From NCBI GenBank assembly GCA_023423335.1, contig JAFAFU010000062.1, positions 1 through 64,000 on the forward strand: a DNA stretch of 64,000 nucleotides. The letters are read 5' to 3'. This stretch comes from Bacillota bacterium. Lineage in GTDB: Bacteria; Bacillota; Clostridia; Lachnospirales; Lachnospiraceae. The notes under the pieces are model-generated. The model was given only the letters and a program-made list of their open reading frames with translations. It had not been told where the DNA came from and did no database searches. Made by a program: the position numbers and the translations under genes. Of this stretch, positions 1-8,913 are shown piece after piece (the first letter of the stretch is position 1; each line of letters begins with the position of its first letter).

Positions 1-1
1 C

Positions 2-49
2 ATCAGCGATCCGGACGGCTATTGGCTGGAAATCATCCCTGCAAGATAA
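2..49 (+). CDS. Glyoxalase/lactoylglutathione-lyase family protein, C-terminal end only
   Basis: The first open frame entering the window ends at a TAA at 47-49 and reads ISDPDGYWLEIIPAR. The DPDGYWxEII ending is the classic C-terminal metal-site strand of glyoxalase I and related vicinal-oxygen-chelate proteins. The Glu is the usual metal ligand of the second half-site. Only 15 residues are visible, so methylglyoxal detoxification is the likely but unproved role; other VOC members end similarly. The gene is convergent with carB. Confidence 0.6.
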   Translation: MSDPDGYWLEIIPAR

Positions 50-85
50 AGCCGCTCTATCCTTCTGAACGATATGCCGTCCCCT

Positions 86-3000
86 TTATATGCTTGCGAT
101 ATCCACTACGGTCAGGTCCTGGGGATCTTCGTCCTCCATGCTGGTGAGCAAGGCATTGGCGGTATCCAGGGAGGTGAAGCAGGTCACACCGGTTTCAATG
201 GAGATCCGGCGGATCAGAAAGCCGTCCCTGGTCTTATCCCTTCCCTGGGTAGGGGTATTGATGACCAGGTCGATTTCATGTCCAAGGATCAGATCCAGGA
301 TATTCGGACTTTCCTGCTCAATCTTGCGGATCTCTATGGCAGAAATGCCGTTCCCCCGTAATACCTCCGCGGTTCCGTCGGTAGCGTAGATTTCGTAGCC
401 TAAAGCGGCGAATCTTCTTCCTGTCTCCACTGCCTCCTCCTTATCTGCGTCCTTCACCGTCATAATCATCTTCTTATGCTTCGGCAGATTGACTCCGGCA
501 CCAAGGAACGCCTTATAAAGGGCTTCATGGAATTCTTTTGCGATACCTAAGCATTCCCCGGTGGATTTCATCTCCGGTCCAAGGCTGATCTCTGCCCCGC
601 GAAGCTTCTCAAAGGAGAATACTGGCATCTTGATGGCGATGTATTCCGATTCCGGCCAAAGCCCCGGTGTCAGTCCGAGTCCTTTTATCTTCTCCCCGAG
701 GATTACCCTGGTAGCAATATCTACGATCGGAAGATTGGTTACCTTGCTGATATAGGGTACAGTACGGCTGGATCTGGGATTGACTTCGATTACATAGACC
801 TTTTCTTTATGGACAATAAACTGTATATTTATTAATCCGATCACATGGAGGGAGTTCGCCAGCAGCCTTGTATAATTCACTATGGCGACCTTTACCCTCT
901 GACTGATGGACTGGGAGGGGTAAACCGAGATACTGTCACCGGAATGGATGCCTGCCCTCTCGATATGCTCCATAATACCGGGGATCAGGATGTCTTCTCC
1001 GTCACAGACCGCATCTACCTCAACTTCTTTTCCCATCAGGTATTTATCCACCAGGATCGGATGCTCCTGCACATCCCGGTTGATAATCCGCATGAATTCT
1101 ACGATATCCTCATCCGATATCGCAATCTGCATTCCCTGACCGCCCAAGACATAGGAGGGGCGGACCAGTACTGGATAGCCCAATTCATTGGCTGCCGCAA
1201 GAGCCTCCTCCGTCGTATAGACGGTTTTTCCCTCCGGTCTTGGAATTTGGCATTGTTCCAGTATCTGGTCAAACAGCTTACGGTCCTCCGCCGCATCCAC
1301 ATCCGCCGCCGAGGTACCAAGGATCGGGACTCCCATCTTCAGCAATGCTTCCGTCAATTTGATGGCCGTCTGACCTCCAAACTGTACTACTGCGCCATCG
1401 GGCTTTTCCATATCCACAATATTTTCGACATCCTCTGCGGTCAGAGGCTCAAAGTAAAGCTTGTCGGCAATATCAAAATCCGTGCTCACAGTCTCCGGAT
1501 TATTATTGACGATAATGGTCTCACAACCGTTCTTGGATAAGGCCCAGACACTATGCACCGAGCAGTAATCGAACTCAATTCCCTGGCCAATCCGGATCGG
1601 GCCCGAGCCCAGCACCATGATCTTTCGCCTCCCGCTGGTTCTCTCCACTTCATTCGTGCTGCCAAAGCAGGAGTAATAATAGGGTGTTTCTGCGTCGAAC
1701 TCAGCCGCACAGGTATCCACCATCTTATAGACAGCGATGATCCCATTCTCCTTACGGAGGGCTTTGATCTCATCTTCGGACTTCTTAGTAAGCTGGGCTA
1801 TGACGCGGTCCGGAAAGCCCAGCCGTTTTGCTTCCCGGATCAGTTCCAGGGTCAGAGGGCATTCCTCCAGATTCTTCTCCATCTCTACGAGGATGGCTAT
1901 CTTATCAATAAACCATAGATCGATCTTTGTTATATTATGAATTCTCTCATATGCGATACCCCTTCGGATCGCTTCCGCGATTACGAACAAACGCCGGTCG
2001 TCCACCTGATGAAGTTCTCCCAGTATTTCTTCCGTAGTCATATACCTGTAATTACCATATCGCAGACTGTAGATATTCTGTTCCAGGGAACGGAGAGCCT
2101 TCATAAGAGCCGACTCGAAGCTCGGGCTGATTGCCATAACTTCACCGGTAGCTTTCATTTGGGTGGTAAGTAATCTTTTCGCCGTGATGAATTTATCAAA
2201 AGGCCATTTAGGTATCTTCACAACCACATAGTCCAGGGTAGGCTCAAAGCTGGCATAGGTTTTCCTGGTAACAGAATTCCTGATCTCATCCAGATGATAT
2301 CCCAGGGCAATCTTTGCAGCCACCTTGGCGATCGGATAGCCGGTTGCCTTGGAGGCCAGGGCGGAGGAACGGCTCACCCTGGGGTTTACCTCGATCACAC
2401 AGTATTCAAAGGTCTCAGGATGGAGCGCAAACTGTACATTACATCCGCCGGTAATCCCCAGCTCGGTAATGATATTTAAGGAGGCGCTCCGCAGCATCTG
2501 ATATTCTTTATCCCCCAGTGTCTGCGACGGGGCAACCACGATACTGTCTCCGGTATGTACCCCCACCGGATCGATATTTTCCATGTTGCAGACCGTAATG
2601 CAATTTCCCTTACTGTCCCTCATTACCTCATATTCAATTTCCTTCCAGCCGGCAATGGACCGCTCAATCAGACATTGTCCGACCCGGCTTAATCTAAGTC
2701 CGTTGGAGCAGATTCTTATCAGCTCCTCCTCATCTATGGCGATACCTCCGCCGCTTCCGCCCAGTGTATAGGCGGGGCGCACAACAACGGGGTAGCCGAT
2801 GCTTTCTGCAAACCGGAGGGCTGCTTCTACGGAAGTAACCACCTCACTGGCTGCACAGGGCTCCCCGATTTTCTCCATGGTTTCTTTGAATTCCAGACGG
2901 TCTTCCGCCTTACGGATCGTTTCTGAGGTGGTGCCGATCAGCCTGACATCATTTTCAGCCAGAAAACCTGATTCCTCCAGCTCCATGGCAATATTTAAAG

Positions 3001-3283
3001 CAGCCTGGCCTCCCAGCGTGGGAAGCACACTGTCCGGTTTTTCCTTCCGGATAATCCGCTTTACCATATCCGGAGTCAAAGGTTCAATATATACGATATC
3101 TGCAATTTCCTTATCCGTCATGATGGTGGCAGGATTGGAGTTAACCAGTACCACGCAAACCCCCTCTTCCTTTAAGGATCGGCAGGCCTGGGTTCCTGCA
3201 TAGTCAAATTCCGCTGCCTGACCAATGATAATCGGGCCCGACCCTATCACCAGAACTTTCTTGATGCTGTCATTCTTAGGCAT
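86..3283 (-). CDS. carB: Carbamoyl-phosphate synthase large subunit
   Basis: This 1065-residue protein has the full CarB layout: two homologous ATP-grasp halves, each starting with a nucleotide-fold motif (VLVIGSGPIIIGQAAEFDYAG near residue 10 and VLGSGPIRIGQGIEFDY near 560), then a C-terminal MGS-type allosteric domain ending near 1065. It makes carbamoyl phosphate from bicarbonate, ATP and ammonia delivered by CarA, feeding arginine and pyrimidine synthesis. Length is normal for the family. Its start codon lies inside the end of carA with an 8-nt overlap, so the two are translationally coupled. No frameshift or missing motif is seen. Regulation should follow the carA leader upstream. Confidence 0.97.
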   Translation of the reverse strand: MPKNDSIKKVLVIGSGPIIIGQAAEFDYAGTQACRSLKEEGVCVVLVNSNPATIMTDKEIADIVYIEPLTPDMVKRIIRKEKPDSVLPTLGGQAALNIAMELEESGFLAENDVRLIGTTSETIRKAEDRLEFKETMEKIGEPCAASEVVTSVEAALRFAESIGYPVVVRPAYTLGGSGGGIAIDEEELIRICSNGLRLSRVGQCLIERSIAGWKEIEYEVMRDSKGNCITVCNMENIDPVGVHTGDSIVVAPSQTLGDKEYQMLRSASLNIITELGITGGCNVQFALHPETFEYCVIEVNPRVSRSSALASKATGYPIAKVAAKIALGYHLDEIRNSVTRKTYASFEPTLDYVVVKIPKWPFDKFITAKRLLTTQMKATGEVMAISPSFESALMKALRSLEQNIYSLRYGNYRYMTTEEILGELHQVDDRRLFVIAEAIRRGIAYERIHNITKIDLWFIDKIAILVEMEKNLEECPLTLELIREAKRLGFPDRVIAQLTKKSEDEIKALRKENGIIAVYKMVDTCAAEFDAETPYYYSCFGSTNEVERTSGRRKIMVLGSGPIRIGQGIEFDYCSVHSVWALSKNGCETIIVNNNPETVSTDFDIADKLYFEPLTAEDVENIVDMEKPDGAVVQFGGQTAIKLTEALLKMGVPILGTSAADVDAAEDRKLFDQILEQCQIPRPEGKTVYTTEEALAAANELGYPVLVRPSYVLGGQGMQIAISDEDIVEFMRIINRDVQEHPILVDKYLMGKEVEVDAVCDGEDILIPGIMEHIERAGIHSGDSISVYPSQSISQRVKVAIVNYTRLLANSLHVIGLINIQFIVHKEKVYVIEVNPRSSRTVPYISKVTNLPIVDIATRVILGEKIKGLGLTPGLWPESEYIAIKMPVFSFEKLRGAEISLGPEMKSTGECLGIAKEFHEALYKAFLGAGVNLPKHKKMIMTVKDADKEEAVETGRRFAALGYEIYATDGTAEVLRGNGISAIEIRKIEQESPNILDLILGHEIDLVINTPTQGRDKTRDGFLIRRISIETGVTCFTSLDTANALLTSMEDEDPQDLTVVDIASI

Positions 3284-4364
3284 ATGCTTTCACCTCCATC
3301 ATATTAAGAAAACGGTCAAACAAAAATTCGCTGTCCATGGGTCCCGCACAGGCTTCCGGATGGAACTGTACGGAAAATACATGTTTACCGAGATAATGGA
3401 CCCCTTCCACGGTACTGTCGTTTACATTGGTGAAGCTGATCTCCGCGATGTCCGGATTAAGGCTGTCTTCCACCACCATATATCCATGGTTCTGGGTTGA
3501 GATATACACCCTTCCGGTTTTATGGTCTTTTACCGGATGGTTCGCACCCCTGTGTCCGTATTTCATTTTTCTTGTATCCCCGCCATTGGCCAGGGCCAGG
3601 AGCTGGTGTCCGAGACAGATTGCAAAGATCGGCGTATTACTGTCGAACAGCTTTTTCACCTCATCGATAATTTCCCTGCATTCCTTCGGATCGCCGGGTC
3701 CATTGGAAAGCATGATACCGTCCGGCTTACCCGAAAGGACCTCAGCCGCCTTTGTAAAGGCAGGATATACAGTCACTTCACAGCCTCTTTTGGTCAGGGA
3801 CCGGATAATATTATTCTTTAATCCGTAATCCATTAGGGCAACCCTATATCTGGTATCTCCTGCGGAAGGAAATATATGCTTCTCCCCGCAGGTAGTAGCC
3901 GCAATCACTCCAGCCACCTTATATTCATGGATTTTTACCAGCGCGTCTTCCAGAACAAATCCGGCATCCGTCGTAAGCATTCCGTTCATTGTGCCTTTAC
4001 TCCGAAGCAGCTTCACCAATGCCCTGGTATCAATCCCCGCAATTCCCGGAATGCCATTCCGGCTTAAGAAGCTTTGGATATCCTCCTGGTTACGGAAATT
4101 ACTGGGTATCCGTGACAGCTCCCGGACGATAAAGGCATCCAGCCAGGGCTTTTTTGATTCCATATCTTCATGGCAAATACCATAATTTCCGATTAGCGGA
4201 TAAGTCATCACCACACTCTGTCCGGCATAAGAGGGGTCCGTCAGAACCTCCAGATATCCTGTCATTCCGGTATTGAATACGATCTCGCTGATGATTTCCT
4301 TCTGTGCCCCGATGCTATCGCCAGTAAAGACATTACCATCCTCCAGAATTAAGAACGCTTTCAT
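3276..4364 (-). CDS. carA: Carbamoyl-phosphate synthase small (glutaminase) subunit
   Basis: CarA hydrolyses glutamine and passes ammonia to CarB. I place the start at the ATG of MKAFLILEDG, 13 codons inside the longest frame, because all CarA proteins begin this way and a GGTGGAG precedes it. The N-terminal CPSase domain (about 1-140) is followed by a class I glutamine amidotransferase domain. The nucleophile Cys is in FAICLGHQ near residue 251 and the His/Glu pair in FHPEA near 335. Length is about 362 aa, normal. No pyr genes adjoin the carAB pair and an ARG-box-like site lies upstream, so an arginine-responsive synthase is the better guess, though pyrimidine control cannot be excluded. 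Confidence 0.96.
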   Translation of the reverse strand: MKAFLILEDGNVFTGDSIGAQKEIISEIVFNTGMTGYLEVLTDPSYAGQSVVMTYPLIGNYGICHEDMESKKPWLDAFIVRELSRIPSNFRNQEDIQSFLSRNGIPGIAGIDTRALVKLLRSKGTMNGMLTTDAGFVLEDALVKIHEYKVAGVIAATTCGEKHIFPSAGDTRYRVALMDYGLKNNIIRSLTKRGCEVTVYPAFTKAAEVLSGKPDGIMLSNGPGDPKECREIIDEVKKLFDSNTPIFAICLGHQLLALANGGDTRKMKYGHRGANHPVKDHKTGRVYISTQNHGYMVVEDSLNPDIAEISFTNVNDSTVEGVHYLGKHVFSVQFHPEACAGPMDSEFLFDRFLNMMEVKAYA

Positions 4365-4403
4365 TGCTCCACCATTATCCTTTCTTTGTGTATAAATTCG
4401 CAT

Positions 4404-4441
4404 AAAAAAAGAGTATAAAGCCCTTAACAGGGGATATACTC
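4404..4441 (-). terminator. Leader terminator/attenuator of carAB
   Basis: On the minus strand a hairpin with outer stem GAGTATA/TATACTC and inner stem CCCT/AGGG is followed directly by seven T residues, about 40 nt before the carA start. A competing pairing (GGTATAC with GTATATCC just upstream) overlaps the 5' arm, so a terminator/antiterminator switch is possible. I do not see the PyrR-binding consensus or a T-box. Confidence 0.7.
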
Positions 4442-4496
4442 CATTGTATACCTTCCGGTTTCCATATAATGTATTTATCTACTATTTATTAATTTG

Positions 4497-4514
4497 CATG
4501 CATATTTATTCATA
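4497..4514 (-). promoter_or_regulatory. ARG-box-like operator upstream of carA
   Basis: Read on the minus strand the 18-mer TATGAATAAATATGCATG matches the ArgR/AhrC consensus WNTGAATWWWWATTCANW at about 16 of 18 positions. It lies about 130 nt upstream of carA, where the promoter should be. A weaker half-site follows at 4480-4492. I could not assign the -35 and -10 hexamers with confidence. Confidence 0.55.
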
Positions 4515-4813
4515 CTTTGACCGATTTTTATAATCCTAACATATCTTATTTAAAATATCAAGTGGTTTCTAAAAATAATCTTCTATTATCTTTTGGTATA
4601 AGAAATACCCCGGCAATTATCACAGGACCGAATCTGCGATCAATCGTAAACGGCAGCTAAAAACCCCGGCACCGGCACTAATTCATTCACATTTTCGCCG
4701 AAGAAGTCATAAGCTGGTAATAAAATGTGAATATTGAGGCCATAGTGTGAAAATCAAAATTTCACGAAGTGAATTGTCTAATTTACTTTGCATCGGCAGC
4801 ATGGAGGATTATT
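4515..4813. other. Divergent intergenic region between carA and the first sleC-like gene
   Basis: AT-rich spacer. No RNA gene or open frame that I can support. The stretch before 4814 should hold a forespore/mother-cell sigma promoter for the sleC-like gene, but I cannot place it by eye. Confidence 0.4.
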
Positions 4814-6112
4814 ATGCATTCCTATGGAAGTGACATACGGAACACCTCTCCAGAGCATATCCGGCTCTATCCCGCCGAGATGGGTACCCAATCCCTGGGG
4901 CGGCTCAGGGTTCGTTGTACCTCCGAAGGTGTTTTACCGGTCGAAAACGCTACCGTTACCATTTCATCACCGGAGAATCCGCAGCAGGTTTACGACCAGC
5001 TGATAACGGATGCCAACGGACTTACGCAGGAAATAGAACTCCCGGCACCTCCTATTGATTATAGCCTGGAGCCTTCTGAAGTACAACCCTATTCCGAATA
5101 TGATGTCCGGGTAACTGCCCCCGGCTATGAAGGAGCTGTCTTTTCCCATATAGAAATTCTTCCGGAGGTTACTGCGGAGCAGGAGGCGGCATTGACTCCC
5201 CAGCCGGAAGCGCCGGAGGCAGAGGAAGAGCTGTTTGTTATTCCGCCCCATACGCTTTATGGGGACTATCCTCCCAAAATTCCGGAGGATGAGATAAAAC
5301 CGACTGCTGAAACCGGTGAGATTGTATTAAGCCGCGTCGTAGTCCCGGAATTTGTGATTGTCCATGATGGTCCGCCGCAAAGTGCCGCCCAGAACCACTA
5401 TGTCCGGTTTCGTGACTATATTAAAAATGTTGCCTCCAGTGAAATTTATGCCACCTGGCCGGAACAGACGATATATGCCAATGTACTTGCCATCCTGTCC
5501 TTTACCATGAACCGGATATATACGGAATGGTATCGCAGCCAGGGTTATAACTTCACGATTACCTCCTCTACCGCCTATGACCATAAATGGATCAACGGAC
5601 GGAATATCTTTACGAATATCGGTCTTGCTGTGGACTCCGTTTTTGTGAATTACTTGTCCCGTCCGAATGTACGGCAGCCCATTCTTACTCAGTACTGTGA
5701 CGGTAACCGTACCCAGTGTCCCGGCTGGATGACCCAATGGGGTTCCAAGACCCTCGGCGACCAAGGCCGTTCGGCAATTGAGATACTTCGGAATTACTAC
5801 GGACCAACCATTTATATCAATACCGCACCGGAGGTTTCCGGAGTTCCCTCCTCCTGGCCGGGAAGCAGCCTGACGATAGGTTCCCGCGGGGATAATGTCC
5901 GCACGATACAGTCACAGTTAAATCGGATTGCAGATGCCTATCCTGCCATCCCAAGACTTGCAGTGGATGGAGCTTATGGTCCGTTAACGGCCAACTCCGT
6001 CAGAGTATTCCAGGGTATCTTCGATCTTCCGGCAACCGGTGTCGTAGATATGGCGACCTGGTATAAGATATCATTTATTTATGTGGCAGTTACCCGAATG
6101 GCACAATTATAA
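4814..6112 (+). CDS. sleC: SleC-like spore cortex-lytic enzyme, copy 1
   Basis: The start is the ATG of MHSYGSDIRN at 4814, seven bases after GGAGG; the upstream in-frame ATG lacks an RBS. The 432-residue product matches the SleC plan as I remember it: an N-terminal beta-rich pro-region (about 20-140), a conserved link (IPPHTLYGDYPPKIP, near 143), a SpoIID-like lytic transglycosylase domain (about 195-330; FRDYIKNVASSEIYATWP with the presumed catalytic Glu near 210), and a C-terminal peptidoglycan-binding repeat (about 352-425, GSRGDNVRTIQSQLNRI). SleC enzymes degrade cortex during germination after Csp protease activation. No signal peptide is seen, as for SleC. A close paralogue follows 57 nt downstream. 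Confidence 0.8.
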   Translation: MHSYGSDIRNTSPEHIRLYPAEMGTQSLGRLRVRCTSEGVLPVENATVTISSPENPQQVYDQLITDANGLTQEIELPAPPIDYSLEPSEVQPYSEYDVRVTAPGYEGAVFSHIEILPEVTAEQEAALTPQPEAPEAEEELFVIPPHTLYGDYPPKIPEDEIKPTAETGEIVLSRVVVPEFVIVHDGPPQSAAQNHYVRFRDYIKNVASSEIYATWPEQTIYANVLAILSFTMNRIYTEWYRSQGYNFTITSSTAYDHKWINGRNIFTNIGLAVDSVFVNYLSRPNVRQPILTQYCDGNRTQCPGWMTQWGSKTLGDQGRSAIEILRNYYGPTIYINTAPEVSGVPSSWPGSSLTIGSRGDNVRTIQSQLNRIADAYPAIPRLAVDGAYGPLTANSVRVFQGIFDLPATGVVDMATWYKISFIYVAVTRMAQL

Positions 6113-6169
6113 TCACATCTGATTTAGCTCTTCATATCTTAATTATGAGTGAATAAAGAGGTAAAATAT

Positions 6170-7456
6170 ATGGATTCTATAGGAACTAAGAGCAATGACA
6201 ATAAGATGTTAAGGGTCTTTCCGGCGGAGCTCTCAACGCAGAGTACCGGCCGCTTAAGGGTCCGCTGTACTACTCCGGGGTTTGCACCGATTGAGGGGGC
6301 CACGGTCACTCTCTCGGAAGCCTCACAGCCCCTGGTTACCATTGAACAATTAACAACGGATGCTTCAGGACTTACCGCTGAAGTAGAGCTTCCCACTCCC
6401 CCGATTGATTACAGCCTGGAGCCTTCCACCGTACAGCCCTATTCCGAGTATACGATTCAGGTGAACAACAGCGGCTACATCCCGGTAACCGTAGCCAACA
6501 TGGAGATTCTGCCCAGTGTGACAGCCCTCCAGGACACCACCCTGAACGAGACCACTGTAGAAGCTAGATCGGCTCTTTTTGTAATCCCTCCCCATACACT
6601 GTATGGTGACTATCCTCCTAAGATAGCGGAGGCAGAAATCAAGCCGACACATGAAACAGGAGAGATTGTATTAAGCCAGGTTGTAATCCCCGAATTTGTC
6701 GTCGTCCATGACGGTCCCCCTACCGACACCGCTGCTACAAACCATTATGAAAGGTTTCCGGATTATATCAAGAATGTAGCCTCCAGCGAGATATATGCCA
6801 CCTGGCCGGAAGCTGCGATCCAGGCCAATGTCCTCGCTATTCTTTCCTTTACGCTGAACCGTGTATATACGGAATGGTACCGTAACCAAGGCTATAATTT
6901 TACCGTCACCTCCTCTACCGCCTTTGATCACAAATGGATTCCCGGCCGCAACATATACGACAATATCGGCCTAATCGTAGACCAGCTTTTTGTCAATTAT
7001 CTTTCAAGGCCTAACGTAAGACAGCCTATCCTGACCCAGTACTGCGACGGCGTAAGAGTACAATGTCCCAATTGGATGACCCAATGGGGTTCCAAAGACC
7101 TGGCCGACCAGGGAATGGATGCCATCAGTATTCTCCGGAATTTTTATGGGAATTCCATGTTTATTAATACGGCTCCCCAGGTATCCGGTGTTCCCGCCTC
7201 CTGGCCAGGGCAGAATTTAAATATCGGCGCCTCGGGTAACAATGTAAGAACCATTCAGGAGCAGCTGAACCGCATCTCCGATACCTATACCGCAATACCG
7301 AAGGTAGCTGTAACCGGCCAGTATAACCAGCAGACTGCAGATGCCGTCCGAGTCTTCCAGCAGACCTTTGACCTTCCGGCCACCGGTATTGTAGATCTTC
7401 CTACCTGGTACCGTATCTCCGGTATCTATGTCGCCGTATCCCGTATCGCAGAATAG
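6170..7456 (+). CDS. sleC: SleC-like spore cortex-lytic enzyme, copy 2
   Basis: The start at 6170 (MDSIGTKSND) follows AAAGAGG with 7-nt spacing; the GTG 21 nt earlier has no RBS. It is a tandem paralogue of the preceding gene with the same order: pro-region, IPPHTLYGDYPPKI link, SpoIID-like catalytic domain (FPDYIKNVASSEIYATWP) and C-terminal peptidoglycan-binding domain (GASGNNVRTIQEQLNRI). The most diverged parts are the N-terminal pro-region and the linker around residue 120. Both copies keep the catalytic region and the paired Cys of the YCDG...QCP segment. Divergence in the pro-region might mean different activating proteases or timing. Confidence 0.8.
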   Translation: MDSIGTKSNDNKMLRVFPAELSTQSTGRLRVRCTTPGFAPIEGATVTLSEASQPLVTIEQLTTDASGLTAEVELPTPPIDYSLEPSTVQPYSEYTIQVNNSGYIPVTVANMEILPSVTALQDTTLNETTVEARSALFVIPPHTLYGDYPPKIAEAEIKPTHETGEIVLSQVVIPEFVVVHDGPPTDTAATNHYERFPDYIKNVASSEIYATWPEAAIQANVLAILSFTLNRVYTEWYRNQGYNFTVTSSTAFDHKWIPGRNIYDNIGLIVDQLFVNYLSRPNVRQPILTQYCDGVRVQCPNWMTQWGSKDLADQGMDAISILRNFYGNSMFINTAPQVSGVPASWPGQNLNIGASGNNVRTIQEQLNRISDTYTAIPKVAVTGQYNQQTADAVRVFQQTFDLPATGIVDLPTWYRISGIYVAVSRIAE

Positions 7457-7490
7457 ACTAAATAGTATACCGGCTTTATCCGGGGCCGCT

Positions 7491-7599
7491 TTACAATGAC
7501 TGCAACGGAGCAAGAGCCGCCTGATATTTCTCATAATACACTGCAATCTGTGTGTGAGAGAAGTATCAGGCGGCTCTTGTATCTTTATAGTCATTGCAA
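7491..7599. repeat. Long imperfect inverted repeat (about 109 nt)
   Basis: A perfect 16-bp core, CAAGAGCCGCCTGATA at 7511-7526, is mirrored at 7564-7579. The arms extend outward through a second paired block (AATGACT 7495-7501 with AGTCATT 7589-7595). No T-run follows, so it is not a standard terminator, although it sits between convergent genes and may act as one. Its size and near-palindromic form also suit a MITE-like remnant. Confidence 0.7.
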
Positions 7600-7653
7600 A
7601 CCGACCCCTGGATAACCTGTCACCGGTGTATAATTATTCTATGACTCCCTTCT

Positions 7654-8547
7654 CTACCAGTTGAATTGGTAAGGCTCCCTGTGGTTCAGAGTATCAAATT
7701 CATAGCCTTTTTCCTGCAGCATATGGATAATTCCCGGCAGCATCCGAACGGTTACCTTATTAATGGAAGAATCATGCAGCAGGATAATGGGATAATCCTG
7801 GTTCTTCAAGTCCTTCTCAATATTATGACGAATCGAATACTCCGTTGGCTTTCCGACGGAATCATTGGCATCCACATTCCAGTCATAGCACAGAAACCCT
7901 CTCCGCTCCATTTCATCCATCAGGGAGTCCTTGATGTTTTTACTGTAGCCATTATTGCTTCCCCATGGGAATCGATAAATATTCACCCTTTCCCCGGTTA
8001 TCTCATGAATTTTTTCATAGACCATGTTAAAATCACTCAGAAATCTCTCAACAGAACAATAGATCTCATTGCAGGCATGGGAATATGTGTGGATACCGAT
8101 GGTATGGCCTTCGTTCTTCATTCTTTTCAGGGCATCCTCCCCCTCATCCGTAATCGCCTTTCCAACAATAAAGAAGGTGGCTTTAATATCCCTTTCCTGA
8201 AGAATATCCAGTATCTCGAACGTATTGGAGCTGGGACCGTCATCAAAGGTTAAATAAGCTATTTTTTTACCCTTCTCCATCTCCGGCAGATCATAAACCG
8301 TATACAGGTCAGGGAACAGGGTCGTATAATCCGTCATCTCTCCCCCCGTGGTTTTACTATTGACATGTACATGTCCCCCGGCCATCCTGTTCTCCATTAC
8401 TGCCATCAGCTCTATATTATGTATATCGCTTGTGACGGGTAATACCTCCTTTTTACGGTTCAGATACAGCACCCTTGTCTGACCGAATATATAAATGAAC
8501 AGGATACAGAATACAAGCAGTATCATTCTTGATTTATACTTATTCAT
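7654..8547 (-). CDS. Polysaccharide deacetylase (NodB domain), membrane-anchored
   Basis: The 297-residue product has one N-terminal hydrophobic segment (about 8-25), a spacer, and a NodB domain from about residue 95. The motifs are all present: TFDDGP (metal-binding Asp pair), HTYSHA with both His ligands, RFPWG, and a C-terminal LHDS. It should remove acetyl groups from an extracellular glycan, probably peptidoglycan or a secondary wall polymer; PdaA-type cortex modification would fit the neighbouring sleC genes but is not shown. RBS GGGAG lies 9 nt before the start. It stands alone, divergent from the thiamine operon. Confidence 0.88.
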   Translation of the reverse strand: MNKYKSRMILLVFCILFIYIFGQTRVLYLNRKKEVLPVTSDIHNIELMAVMENRMAGGHVHVNSKTTGGEMTDYTTLFPDLYTVYDLPEMEKGKKIAYLTFDDGPSSNTFEILDILQERDIKATFFIVGKAITDEGEDALKRMKNEGHTIGIHTYSHACNEIYCSVERFLSDFNMVYEKIHEITGERVNIYRFPWGSNNGYSKNIKDSLMDEMERRGFLCYDWNVDANDSVGKPTEYSIRHNIEKDLKNQDYPIILLHDSSINKVTVRMLPGIIHMLQEKGYEFDTLNHREPYQFNW

Positions 8548-8642
8548 AAATTATGCTCCCGATATTCGTCTCTATTATCATATGCAGTAAATCCCATAGA
8601 AATATCTGTACATTTGAATTCCTCATTTATCCTAAAATAGGC

Positions 8643-8671
8643 TTGACAGTAAAATATCCTTATGCTATGCT
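8643..8671 (+). promoter_or_regulatory. Sigma-A promoter of the thiamine operon
   Basis: TTGACA at 8643-8648 and TATGCT at 8666-8671, spacer 17 nt, immediately before the TPP riboswitch. Confidence 0.85.
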
Positions 8672-8678
8672 TTCATGG

Positions 8679-8789
8679 AACAAGGGGTGCCTGATGAATT
8701 AGGCTGAGAGGAAACTACTTCAATGTTTTAAACCCTGAAGCTGTGAGAACAGTCTTCATACCTGATCCGGATAATGCCGGCGTAGGGAT
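8679..8789 (+). ncRNA. TPP riboswitch (THI element)
   Basis: All conserved blocks are present in order: GGGGTGCC, GGCTGAGAG, an ACCCTGAA-type block, ACCTGATCCGGATAATGCC and GCGTAGGGA. The aptamer senses thiamine pyrophosphate. The terminator 44 nt downstream points to transcriptional control of the thiamine importer operon. Confidence 0.96.
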
Positions 8790-8832
8790 GTATAAGCCAA
8801 TGCTGAAAGCAGTCTCAAAAGCATGTACATAC

Positions 8833-8858
8833 CTCTCCGGTCCACGGAGAGTTTTTTT
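8833..8858 (+). terminator. Riboswitch expression-platform terminator
   Basis: CTCTCCG/CGGAGAG stem with a 5-nt loop and T7 tail, between the TPP aptamer and the first gene. TPP binding is expected to favour this hairpin. Confidence 0.92.
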
Positions 8859-8913
8859 ATGGGAAATACATCCTATTAACAACTGTAATTTATATTAAAT
8901 AAGGAGGAATCAC

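Noticed and set aside
845..1540. 231-codon plus-strand frame inside carB
   Set aside because: Antisense shadow of a highly conserved gene, without RBS or family resemblance.
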